Below are positions 9,190 through 18,959 of a DNA stretch of 64,000 bases, piece after piece. The notes beneath the pieces are model-generated. The model had not been told where the DNA came from, ran no database searches, and worked only from the letters and a program-made list of their open reading frames with translations. The position numbers were made by a program, and so were the translations under genes. This DNA is from DATFCK01 sp963728975 (GTDB lineage: Bacteria; Verrucomicrobiota; Verrucomicrobiia; Chthoniobacterales; UBA10450), in contig CAVSMF010000002.1 of assembly GCA_963728975.1 (NCBI GenBank), forward strand, positions 496,001 to 560,000. Reading direction: 5' to 3'. The number at the start of each line of letters is the position of its first letter. The stretch's first letter is position 1.

Positions 9190-9210
9190 GCGGCGGTCTA
9201 TGACCGCCGC
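9190..9210. repeat. REP-like palindrome upstream of transposase
   Basis: A perfect hairpin, GCGGCGGTC-TAT-GACCGCCGC. A related, imperfect copy in inverted orientation lies downstream of the transposase gene (9730-9748), matching in 14 consecutive bases after reverse complementing. A looser relative (GCGGCGGT..ACCGCCG) is at 47536-47557. Confidence 0.75.
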
Positions 9211-9239
9211 ATGGATTATTATTTTTAACCCACCCGTTA

Positions 9240-9710
9240 ATGACAGAACGCCTCCGCAGACTCGATTACGTCTTCAGGCAGCTTCCAATCTATTTCGTGA
9301 CGGCTTGCACAAACGAACGCCAGCCGATATTGAACCATAACGCTGTTCACCGACGATTAATCGAATTCGGAAACCAAGGCGAAACATACGGGGCCTGGCT
9401 GGGTGCCTATGTATTAATGCCGGATCACCTGCACCTGTTCGTAATTGTTGACGACAGAGAACTCAGTCTCTCGAGTTGGATGAAGTCGCTTAAGAATAGC
9501 TTGTCGAGTTCTCTCAGGGACCAAGGCATCCCTTCACCCCACTGGCAAAGAGGCTTTTTTGATCACGTTTTGCGCAGTGGAGACTCGTATTCATCGAAAT
9601 GGGAATATGTTCGTGAGAATCCGGTGCGCGCGGCGCTGGTTAAAACGTGGCAGGACTGGCCTTTTCTCGGGGAGATTTTTGATCTTGAGTTCAGACGTGA
9701 TCGCGGTTGA
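9240..9710 (+). CDS. REP-associated tyrosine transposase (RAYT, Y1/HUH)
   Basis: A 156-residue single-strand transposase of the IS200-like Y1 superfamily. The HUH metal motif is MPDHLHLFV near residue 60, the catalytic Tyr lies in YSSKWEYVRENPVRA near residue 118, and the N-terminus reads YFVTACTNER as in RAYTs. RAYTs are usually single-copy domesticated enzymes that bind and cleave REP palindromes. The flanking inverted REP-like hairpins at 9190 and 9730 fit that exactly. It starts at the ATG at 9240, 29 bp after the hairpin, and appears intact. Confidence 0.88.
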   Translation: MTERLRRLDYVFRQLPIYFVTACTNERQPILNHNAVHRRLIEFGNQGETYGAWLGAYVLMPDHLHLFVIVDDRELSLSSWMKSLKNSLSSSLRDQGIPSPHWQRGFFDHVLRSGDSYSSKWEYVRENPVRAALVKTWQDWPFLGEIFDLEFRRDRG

Positions 9711-9729
9711 AGACTGAGCCCGGATTAGT

Positions 9730-9748
9730 GCGGCGGTCATAGAGCGGT
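9730..9748. repeat. REP-like palindrome downstream, inverted
   Basis: GCGGCGGTCATAGAGCGGT, an imperfect hairpin that is the reverse complement of the upstream element over GCGGCGGTCATAGA. Together with 9190-9210 it bounds a compact unit of about 560 bp around the RAYT gene. Confidence 0.65.
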
Positions 9749-9820
9749 AAGGAGAATGATGCCGATACCGAGTCGGCGGAGGCGTCACAGGCGATATGCG
9801 CGGTCATGACCCCCTAATGG

Positions 9821-11017
9821 TTAGGGGAAGAAGGTCTCCGACGACGGCACGGGCGGGGGCCGGCAGATGCGGGCGACGCATTGTTGCCAGCTCTCGTGGC
9901 CGCTGAGGATTTCAATTTCCACCCGCAGAAAATAAATCGGCACTTTCATTTTCTCTTCTCCCAATCGAGGCATCCGGACCGCATCTTTTTCCGTAGTGAC
10001 AATGAGCTCGAGATCGCGCCGGATGCATCGGTTAATGAAGCTTTGCAGTTCCGCTTCGGTGTAACGATGGTGATCGATGTAGCGCTTGGCCAGGTCGAGC
10101 CGGGCGCCGAGCTGCCGCAATCCTCCTTCGAAACTTTCCGGAGCGGCAATGCCGCAGATGGAACCAACAAACGTGTCGCGCAACCGTTCCAGGGGCAATC
10201 GTTCCCCGGTCAGAATATGCTGGAGATAAAGCGGTCTATGAGTGCATTCAATGATCTCGGCAGTGCGATTGTAACGCCTGATTCGCCGGACCAGCTCTTC
10301 ATTCGATTCGCCCGTGCTCTTGGTAATGAAAATGTAACTGGCCCGCCGCAAATTCCGAGGCGGCTCCCGCAAAGTCCCGCGGGGCAGAAGGAATTCGTTG
10401 CCGAACGGGGCCTGCCGATCGATCAGCACGATATCGAGCCGGTGTTTCAGACGCAGATATTGCAAGCCGTCGTCGAGTAAAAGGGTGTCCACTTTCCATC
10501 GATCGATGGCGAAAAGGCCGCTTTTGACCCGGTCTTTATCCACCAGAACGATCACGTCTTTCAAACTATGGGCCAGCATGTAAGGCTCGTCTCCAGCGGT
10601 TAACGAATCGAGCAAAACGGATTGGCCGTCGGAAACGATCCGGGGCGGATCGGCGCCATTTTTGCGAATCCGATCAAACAAACTTCGCCCGGTTGGGCGG
10701 GGCACGCTCTTGTAGCCCCGGCTCAGGATGGCAACGTGGCGGCCTCCTGCCTGGAGGGCACGAGCAAATTTTTCCACGATCGGCGTTTTGCCGGTGCCGC
10801 CAACGGTCAAATTGCCGATGCTGATGACCAGGCAGCCGAGGGTGCGCTGGCGAAAAATCCGGCGCCGGTAAAGGGCCAACCGGAGCATAACGATACGTTC
10901 GTAAAGCAAGGAAAGCGCGAACAGAAATGCGCGCAGAACCGTGGCGCGCAGCCCATGGCGACGCTCCAGAATGACGTCGATGGCGAATTGTTCCAGATTT
11001 TCAAAGGCCTGGCCCAT
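9821..11017 (-). CDS. lpxK: Tetraacyldisaccharide 4'-kinase
   Basis: LpxK phosphorylates the 4' position of the lipid A disaccharide precursor at the cytoplasmic face of the inner membrane. The 398-residue protein has an N-terminal hydrophobic membrane-anchoring helix (about residues 28-48), the Walker A motif VGGTGKTP near residue 70, and conserved SRGYKS and DDGLQY motifs. The C-terminal IVTTEKDAVRMP segment, another LpxK hallmark, is present near residue 345. It is slightly longer than the usual 320-350 residues. The start codon lies one base after the thrB stop, so the two are almost certainly co-transcribed. It implies lipopolysaccharide synthesis together with lpxA at 40184. Confidence 0.93.
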   Translation of the reverse strand: MGQAFENLEQFAIDVILERRHGLRATVLRAFLFALSLLYERIVMLRLALYRRRIFRQRTLGCLVISIGNLTVGGTGKTPIVEKFARALQAGGRHVAILSRGYKSVPRPTGRSLFDRIRKNGADPPRIVSDGQSVLLDSLTAGDEPYMLAHSLKDVIVLVDKDRVKSGLFAIDRWKVDTLLLDDGLQYLRLKHRLDIVLIDRQAPFGNEFLLPRGTLREPPRNLRRASYIFITKSTGESNEELVRRIRRYNRTAEIIECTHRPLYLQHILTGERLPLERLRDTFVGSICGIAAPESFEGGLRQLGARLDLAKRYIDHHRYTEAELQSFINRCIRRDLELIVTTEKDAVRMPRLGEEKMKVPIYFLRVEIEILSGHESWQQCVARICRPPPVPSSETFFP

Positions 11018-11018
11018 G

Positions 11019-11957
11019 TTAGCGGTTACGTCCTCGAACTGGTGATGAACGCCGCCCCGAAGAGTATGCTGACTTTGGTTTGGGCGACGACTTCGCCCGG
11101 GGCCGACGATTGCCGATCTGGACGCCGCGGTTATCGGCGGTGGTGATGATGGTGCGAGCCATTACCGGTGGTTTCGATTTTGCGGCGGCCCGGATCATGG
11201 CGGCGGCGATCTTGCCCGGATTGTTCAATGTAATCGCGCAAATGGTCGATCCGCTTCCACTGAGAAAAGCGCCGAGAGCGCCGGCGTTCTCGGCGGCGGC
11301 GACGACCCGGGAAAGGAAAGGCACGAGTTTTTGTCGGTAGGGCTGGTGGAACTGATCGGCAAACGCGCCTCGCAAATTCTCGTACTTTCCCGAGACCAAC
11401 CCGGCGGTGATAGCGCAGGCATTCCCGCAACTCTCGACCGCTTTTACCCGCGCAATTTTGTCCGGCAAAATCTTTCGGGCGGCGGATGTGTTTACTTGGT
11501 GTTCCGGGATCAGGAGAACGAACCGCAATCGAGGGGAAACGGTGAAACGCTGGACTTGATTGCCGCGGGCCACGGTGAATCCGCCAAAACAAGCCGGGGC
11601 GGCGTTATCGGGATGACCTTCCAGGCGGGCGCAGGCTTGAAAGATGGCGGATGGATCGAGTGGGTTGCCGGATAACGAGTTGAGGGCGGACAGCACTCCG
11701 ATGCGAACGGTTGCGCTGCTTCCCAATCCGCGCGAGCGCGGCACCTTTTCGTCGATCGAAACGGAAAATGAAAATGGCCGGACCCGGGCCTCCCGGAAGA
11801 AAAGGCGCGCCGTTTCCTTGACAACAGGCGCACTGGAATTTTTCTCGTCCCGGACGATGTTGAAACGATTGTAAATGCGCAAGGCCAAGCCGAGGCAATC
11901 GAACCCGGGACCGAGATTCGAGGTACTGGCTGGAACACGAACCGTCACGGCTTGCAT
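11019..11957 (-). CDS. thrB: Homoserine kinase
   Basis: A 312-residue GHMP kinase that phosphorylates L-homoserine with ATP in threonine biosynthesis. It begins with VTVRVPASTSNLGPGFDCLG, has the ATP-binding loop PRSRGLGSSAT near residue 88, the EGHPDNAAPACFGGF motif near 128, and a C-terminal GAFLSGSGSTI motif near 260. The start at 11957 is chosen because the conserved N-terminus begins at Met-Gln-Ala; the longer frame to 12125 would run into the divergent methyltransferase. It precedes lpxK with a one-base gap, an unusual pairing with no metabolic link. Confidence 0.92.
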   Translation of the reverse strand: MQAVTVRVPASTSNLGPGFDCLGLALRIYNRFNIVRDEKNSSAPVVKETARLFFREARVRPFSFSVSIDEKVPRSRGLGSSATVRIGVLSALNSLSGNPLDPSAIFQACARLEGHPDNAAPACFGGFTVARGNQVQRFTVSPRLRFVLLIPEHQVNTSAARKILPDKIARVKAVESCGNACAITAGLVSGKYENLRGAFADQFHQPYRQKLVPFLSRVVAAAENAGALGAFLSGSGSTICAITLNNPGKIAAAMIRAAAKSKPPVMARTIITTADNRGVQIGNRRPRAKSSPKPKSAYSSGRRSSPVRGRNR

Positions 11958-12079
11958 AAGCGTAATACGAGAGATTTTGTCCGATGCGGCTAGGGTCGGC
12001 GAGGTGAACTGTAATCCGCCTTCCAACCGAGCGGCAACAAACGATTCCAGATATTCGTCCCCTGAATAAGAATTCCATT

Positions 12080-12997
12080 TTGAAAAAGAAATCGGAATGG
12101 ATCGACCGGCCGCTGCTGGATGCATTTGAGGCGGAAGGGACCGACGCCCATCGGCTCTGCACCATCGAAGACGGATGGGTCGAACGCTTCGGCCGGGATG
12201 TTCTCATTTCATTTCGAAACAAACCGGTTCGGGAACGGCTTATTCTCGAGCTCTATTTCTGGCGAACGTCGGTCGGGTTCGGTCTGAGCCGGATTTTCGC
12301 CCGGTTCCTGCCTCGGAAAAATGAGGAACGAGAGAAGCCTCAACTGGTGTTTGGTTCGCCGGACGAGAATCTGCAGACGATCACGATGGAACGGTTTCTG
12401 AAGTACAAGATCGATTTCGGCGCCGGGTATTCGGTCGGATTGTTCATCGATCAAAGAGAAAACCGCCGCCATGTCCGGGAAATAGCGCCGAAGCGGCTTT
12501 TGAATTGTTTTGCCTACACCTGTTCCTTTTCGGTAGTGGCGGCTTCGGTCGGGGCCCAGACCGTCAATATCGATCTTTCAAAAAAATCGCTGGAACGGGG
12601 CCGGGAAAATTTTGCCCTAAACAGCCTGCCGACTAACGACCACCGGTTTATCGCGGACGATGTTCAGAATGTGCTGCCCCGGCTCGCGCGCAAGGGAGAC
12701 AAATTCGACATGATCATTCTCGATCCGCCGACATTCTCCCGGTCGCATCGGGGGAAAGCTTTTCATGTGGAAAGCGATTTTGAGAAGCTGCTGGTGCAGG
12801 CCCTGGAGGTGGTCTCCCGCGACGGCCACATCCTCCTTTCCACGAATTTCTCGAAGCTTCGGGAAAAGGCGCTGGAAGTGATGGGCCGTTACTGCCTGAA
12901 GGTGGCCCGGCGGGCCGCGGGATTTCACCGGTCTGCTCCCCTGCCCGACTTCCCGGCCAACACCGGGGCAAGCACGGTTTGGATGACATTGCGTTGA
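12080..12997 (+). CDS. Class I SAM-dependent rRNA methyltransferase (RlmI/RlmK-like)
   Basis: A 305-residue cytosolic methyltransferase with a Rossmann SAM-binding core. Motif I is LLNCFAYTCSFSVVAASVGA near residue 140, followed by VNIDLSKKSLERG, and the catalytic-loop motif LDPPTFSRS near 217. The FIDQRENR segment just before the core is typical of the RlmI/RlmK group, which modifies 23S rRNA. The usual N-terminal PUA domain is not obvious; the first 90 residues differ. The start is a TTG at 12080, as no ATG precedes the conserved region. It is divergent from thrB, with 120 bp between the chosen starts. Confidence 0.82.
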   Translation: MKKKSEWIDRPLLDAFEAEGTDAHRLCTIEDGWVERFGRDVLISFRNKPVRERLILELYFWRTSVGFGLSRIFARFLPRKNEEREKPQLVFGSPDENLQTITMERFLKYKIDFGAGYSVGLFIDQRENRRHVREIAPKRLLNCFAYTCSFSVVAASVGAQTVNIDLSKKSLERGRENFALNSLPTNDHRFIADDVQNVLPRLARKGDKFDMIILDPPTFSRSHRGKAFHVESDFEKLLVQALEVVSRDGHILLSTNFSKLREKALEVMGRYCLKVARRAAGFHRSAPLPDFPANTGASTVWMTLR

Positions 12998-13035
12998 CCA
13001 AATCACGCGCGCCGGACTATTCTGATGCGAATTAG

Positions 13036-13314
13036 ATGAGAATGGCTAATCAATCTCGGGAGATGGAAGACATTGTTCTGCGCGGCGTCCGCTACACCAG
13101 GGAACAGTTTGAGGAGATAGCAGGCCAGACCGGAGAGTACGTGCGGGAAAATCCGGGCCAGGCATTGCTTTACGCCTTTGTGGCGGGGTACGTGTTGAAC
13201 CGGTTGCCGTTGCTTGGAGTTATGCGCGGCCTGTTGCGGCTCTCGCTGTTTGCCCTGAAACCGGCGGTTCTGATTTACGGCGCCACCCGGCTGTACCAAG
13301 CTGTCCAGGAATAA
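13036..13314 (+). CDS. Small membrane-anchored hypothetical protein, 92 aa
   Basis: The N-terminal half is amphipathic and charged (REQFEEIAGQTGEYVRENPG); the C-terminal half is hydrophobic with one or two membrane passes (ALLYAFVAGYVLNRLPLLG and a second stretch near residue 75). The VRENPG segment followed directly by a membrane helix is reminiscent of ElaB/YqjD-type proteins that tether to the inner membrane, but similarity is only at that level. It begins at the ATG at 13036, 38 bp after the methyltransferase, and may be co-transcribed with it. Confidence 0.62.
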   Translation: MRMANQSREMEDIVLRGVRYTREQFEEIAGQTGEYVRENPGQALLYAFVAGYVLNRLPLLGVMRGLLRLSLFALKPAVLIYGATRLYQAVQE

Positions 13315-13420
13315 GAGCGGGCGAGGTGCGGGGGGCCGGTTGCGAAACCTGGCACCTGATGGACTTTGCCCGGGGCGCCTGGAAAGCGCCCGAACAGTAT
13401 CGACAAAATGTCGGCAGCGT

Positions 13421-13630
13421 TTAGTCGGCGAGAGTGAATCCAATTTTGAGGGTGACCTGCCAGTGGGCGATTTTGCCGTTCTCGATATAACCGCGTGTTT
13501 CGCTGACCTCGAACCAGCGCATGTTGCGGATCGTTTTGCTTGCCCGACTCAGGGCATTTTTAACCGCGGCTTCAACTCCATCCGGTGAGGAACCGACTAA
13601 TTCAATCTTCTTGTAAGTGTGATCGCTCAT
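13421..13630 (-). CDS. Dodecin family flavin-binding protein
   Basis: A 69-residue protein with the single-domain dodecin fold: YKKIELVGSSPDGVEAAV, then NMRWFEVSETRGYIENGKI with the Trp that stacks on the flavin, then WQVTLKIGFTL. Dodecins assemble into twelve-subunit spheres that store or buffer FMN or riboflavin in the cytosol. The start is set at Met13630 (MSDHTYKK), as in the family; a longer frame to 13738 adds an unrelated Ser/Arg-rich leader read from repeat DNA. Confidence 0.9.
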   Translation of the reverse strand: MSDHTYKKIELVGSSPDGVEAAVKNALSRASKTIRNMRWFEVSETRGYIENGKIAHWQVTLKIGFTLAD

Positions 13631-13695
13631 GCTGCGATTGTTTGACGATCGGTGACGCGAAAACAATGCTAAAGCGGAGATCGACGCCGGCCTCA

Positions 13696-13799
13696 CAGGT
13701 AGGGAACGCATCTCCGAGGCGTCCGAGTCGATGGGCAATAACGCGTTCTATTCCAGGCCAAGCCAGTCCCCGGACATCCCGGAGAGATGCCCCTACCTG
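13696..13799. repeat. Large imperfect inverted repeat (CAGGTAGGG ends)
   Basis: Arms of about 30 bases face each other: CAGGTAGGGAACGCATCTCC at the left and GGAGAGATGCCCCTACCTG at the right, separated by about 42 bases. A related GGTAGGGACGC opening occurs inside the lipoate ligase gene at 37864. It could fold into a long stem between dodecin and acs; a transcription terminator role is possible but no U-tract follows. Confidence 0.6.
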
Positions 13800-13858
13800 G
13801 GAGGAATCAAGGGCAATAACTTGCCCTGCCGTCCGGTTGACGATATTAGAAATTGCTG

Positions 13859-15805
<1,947 letters not shown>

Positions 15806-15828
15806 TTTTTGGGTCAGCCTGCTTCCCC

Positions 15829-15976
15829 TCATGGTAAGAGGAGCGAAGAATCCCCCCCGATACCGTTGCGATCACACAGACCAGATAGCGTGAACAAATA
15901 CCCTGTGCGGGATCCCCTCCCCGGATTCGAAATGACAGGCGTTGCCGTGTCATCCTGAGCCGCGATTCTCGAGTTG
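15829..15976. repeat. GATCC/ATGAC dispersed palindromic element
   Basis: GAGCGAAGAATCCC at the left and GGGATCC..TTCGAAATGACAGG at the right form an imperfect inverted repeat, and a second half element (TGTCATCCTGAGCCGCGATTC) follows. Related elements lie at 31679-31790, 34508-34600, 36519-36639, 37450-37489 and 61371-61463. All end in a (G)ATGAC motif. Confidence 0.7.
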
Positions 15977-16026
15977 GCGCCCCGCGACAAGGTGACATCG
16001 GGGAAGCATTCGGCTAGCGTCTCGGC

Positions 16027-17913
16027 ATGAGCTTTATCCGAACAGGGTTGCGTGAAATCGGATTAAAAGTCCGACGGCAACGAACACGCATGTCTCTGCG
16101 GCATCAGAAGCGGTTGTTGCAAAAGAGCGAGATCAATCTCGGACGGGAAGGCACTTCGCGGGCGGCGAATTTTCCGGAGCTCCGGAACGAAATTGTCGCC
16201 TTGAAGAAGCTCGAACAGGAGCAGAAAGAAGTCGCTGTCCGGATCGCTCAGATCGAAGAAGGGACAAAGAAAATCGAAAGCGACCGGGAACAAAACACCC
16301 GGGCTCAACGGGAAGCGATCGGCCGGCTGGAGCACGAAAAGAAGCCGATTCTGCAGCGGCGGAACGAGGCCAAGAATTCAGCTGAAGTTTGTGAACGCGA
16401 ATTAGGAGGGGTCGAGCGGCGGATCCAGGAGAACGATGCGGCGGACCGAGATTTGTTAAAGGAGCTGGCAGCCCTTGAGACTCTGGTTCCTCCTCCGGCC
16501 GACCGCGAGGCGCGAGCCGCCGCCATCGGCGCCCGGCGGGCTCGGCTTCCAGAAGAGCGGGCCGAACTTGTTCGGGCAAGGCTTGGCAGCGCCGGGGCCG
16601 CCCGGGCGGCAAAGGAAAAACTAACCGCGGCCGAAGCCGAGCTGGCGGCGATGGAAAAAAACGTCGAACGAGTACGGACCGAGTTCGAGAATCGCGATCG
16701 GGCGCTGGCGGACAACCTGCGAGCCCAGCAGGAGGCGATTCGAGAGGCTCGAGCGCATCACCAAACCGTCGAGGAACGGAAGAATCCGGCCTATCTGAAT
16801 ATCGGGCGCCATCTTGCCGCCCAGGGAATTGCGCCACCGAATGCGCCGGAGCTATTGAGCGAAGTCCAGCGCCATCATGCCGCAGTCGACCGCCATCTTC
16901 AACACACGCAGGAACTCGCTCTTCTTTCGAGTCAGATCGACAAGCAGGAATTGCGCAAATTTTACTTTAGCGTGTTCTCGGTCCTGGTCCTGGTGGCCAT
17001 CGTTTTGATTCTGGTGTTCAAGTCTCCCGGCCGGCAGGAATGGTTGCCGCAGGAAACGGAAGCGGTTCTGGCGATCAATATCGATCAGTTAGGCCGGGAC
17101 GAGCTGCCGAAACGATGGCGGAAGGATCAACCCGAAGTGTGGACCGGCGTCTGGGCCGGCCTGGTCGGCGGCGCTACCCGGGCGCCGGTGCTAAATGTGG
17201 CGCGGGACGCCGTCCGGGTGACGCGCGCGGTCACTCGGACCGACGACAACAGGCTGAGGGAGTTCATTCTGGTTCAAACTCGCAGCGATGTCAGCCCGGT
17301 TATTCGCGCGATCGCGCAGGACAAGAATTTCAAGCGGCACACCATCGCCGGGCTGGCGGTGTGGGAAAAAACCGACATGGCGGTCGCGCGCGTCGGTCCG
17401 ATGACGCTGGCTGTGGGCACCGTTGGCGAAGTGGACGAGCTTGTGCAGGTCCGGTTGGGTTTACAAAACGATCTTCAGATAACCGGACGCCTGTCCAAAT
17501 GGCTGCAAACACTCGATCAAGAAAGCAGCTTGCGGCTGATCTCACGCAATCCGGCCGGTCTTTCCCGATTGTTTCATCCCATTTTCTCCCCTGAGTTGCT
17601 GGAATCGGCCCAGTTGTTCGGGTTCACTCTCGGCTTGCAAAATCCGGTTGTTGCCAGGCTGCTGATCAAAACGCAGTCCTCCGAGCGCGCCCTGGCACTC
17701 GAACGCGACCTTGGCAAGGAACCTCAACGCTGGCTGCGGCTGGCGGATTCCGATCTGTTGCTTTTCGCGCAACCCCCCGACATAACCCGTCAAAATGCCA
17801 GTCTCGAACTCCGGTTCAATGTGCCTGATGAAAGTGTGCGACTTCTTTTGCAGCGCCTGGCCAAGACCGACACCCCGCCAGTGGTTGCGGCCCAGGCCAT
17901 ACCAGTTCCATGA
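16027..17913 (+). CDS. Orphan coiled-coil, single-pass membrane protein, 628 aa
   Basis: I do not recognise this family. Residues ~25-300 are a long, highly charged helical region rich in Glu, Arg, Ala and Gln with heptad character, interrupted by a Pro-containing break near residue 155. Residues ~312-332 form one membrane helix (FSVFSVLVLVAIVLILVF). The C-terminal 295 residues form a mixed alpha-beta domain opening ETEAVLAINIDQL and later containing SSLRLISRNPAGLSRL. With no signal peptide, the coiled coil would be cytoplasmic and the C-terminal domain periplasmic. The ATG at 16027 is a good start. Neighbours give no hint of function. A role in envelope scaffolding is conceivable but unsupported. 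Confidence 0.75.
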   Translation: MSFIRTGLREIGLKVRRQRTRMSLRHQKRLLQKSEINLGREGTSRAANFPELRNEIVALKKLEQEQKEVAVRIAQIEEGTKKIESDREQNTRAQREAIGRLEHEKKPILQRRNEAKNSAEVCERELGGVERRIQENDAADRDLLKELAALETLVPPPADREARAAAIGARRARLPEERAELVRARLGSAGAARAAKEKLTAAEAELAAMEKNVERVRTEFENRDRALADNLRAQQEAIREARAHHQTVEERKNPAYLNIGRHLAAQGIAPPNAPELLSEVQRHHAAVDRHLQHTQELALLSSQIDKQELRKFYFSVFSVLVLVAIVLILVFKSPGRQEWLPQETEAVLAINIDQLGRDELPKRWRKDQPEVWTGVWAGLVGGATRAPVLNVARDAVRVTRAVTRTDDNRLREFILVQTRSDVSPVIRAIAQDKNFKRHTIAGLAVWEKTDMAVARVGPMTLAVGTVGEVDELVQVRLGLQNDLQITGRLSKWLQTLDQESSLRLISRNPAGLSRLFHPIFSPELLESAQLFGFTLGLQNPVVARLLIKTQSSERALALERDLGKEPQRWLRLADSDLLLFAQPPDITRQNASLELRFNVPDESVRLLLQRLAKTDTPPVVAAQAIPVP

Positions 17914-18099
17914 GACCGGCTTGCCCCTCGATCGCAGACCGGGACGCAGTTGGCGAACTATCCAAGGGTTGATGGATAATCTCGGGGCGCCAACCGATTG
18001 CAAATCGGGCCGAGGACGGACCTTTCGAAGCAATGTTCCCTGCCCGGTTTGGTTGTCCCCCGCCCCGGTTGCAAAAACTAAACTCGTGACCGGCCTCCA

Positions 18100-18762
18100 A
18101 TGAAGACCTGGCTGTATCGCTTGTTGCTTATCTCCGCGTTTCTATTCGGCCGATCGAGCGCCCAGTCCGAAGACAGGTTTCCCCTGGTCGCTATCAGATC
18201 GGTCGATCCAACCATCGTGATCGATCTTCGTTATGCCGGGCCTAACAATATCGCCGGCCGCCGATTGTATCCGAAAAAAATGCCTGCTTTCATTCGACCT
18301 GAAGTGGCCGGTCGTTTGCGAGAAGCCCAGAAGTTTCTCCGGAAATTCGATTACAAGCTCAAGATCTGGGACGCTTACCGGCCCCCCTCAGCCCAGAAAA
18401 AGCTTTGGCGAATAAAACATAACAGCGACTTCGTGGCCGATCCGGAGAATGGAATCGGTTCCCTCCATAGCTGGGGCGTGGCGGTCGATTGCACGCTGGT
18501 TGATTTATACGACCGGCCGGTCTCGATGCCGACGGACTTCGACAGCTTTACCCCCGCAGCCGTCTCCCATTATATCGGTCCGGATCCCGCCATTCGGGCC
18601 CACCTCCATTTGCTTCAGGTGGCGATGAGCGCATCCGGGTTTTACGGATTTCGCAGCGAATGGTGGCATTTCACCGTCAAAAACTGGGCAAAATACCTTC
18701 CGCCCGACGAGGCAAAACGCGTCGCTAAAATTTTCGGCAGTCCTTCCCGGGAAGATTTGTGA
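18100..18762 (+). CDS. D-Ala-D-Ala dipeptidase, VanX/DdpX family (M15D)
   Basis: A 220-residue zinc dipeptidase that splits D-Ala-D-Ala. The N-terminus is a signal peptide (YRLLLISAFLFGRSSAQS), so it acts in the periplasm. Zinc ligands are in SLHSWGVAVD near residue 122 (His and Asp) and in the EWWHF motif near 187, where the Glu is catalytic; the stabilising Arg is in WDAYRPPSAQ near 90. Exported DdpX-like enzymes recycle peptidoglycan-derived D-Ala-D-Ala. No vanHA or regulator is nearby, so vancomycin resistance is not implied. Confidence 0.9.
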   Translation: MKTWLYRLLLISAFLFGRSSAQSEDRFPLVAIRSVDPTIVIDLRYAGPNNIAGRRLYPKKMPAFIRPEVAGRLREAQKFLRKFDYKLKIWDAYRPPSAQKKLWRIKHNSDFVADPENGIGSLHSWGVAVDCTLVDLYDRPVSMPTDFDSFTPAAVSHYIGPDPAIRAHLHLLQVAMSASGFYGFRSEWWHFTVKNWAKYLPPDEAKRVAKIFGSPSREDL

Positions 18763-18959
18763 TGGCCGGCCTCACCGGTAATGAAGTCGCGCGAAGCACC
18801 GGAATGGACGCCAATGAAAAGAAGAGTGGCTTCCGCATCCTGGCGACGATCTCCGCCCGGTTTCGTTTTGGTTAAGCGATAATTCCTGGTCAATGGCGTG
18901 ATTCGCGGGCTTCCTTCAATGTAAAATCCGTCTTAAAAAGAAAAGGAACTGATTTTGCC

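Noticed and set aside
18100..18762. VanX homologue as part of a glycopeptide-resistance cluster
   Set aside because: No vanH, vanA or two-component genes are adjacent, and the protein has a signal peptide, unlike cytosolic VanX.
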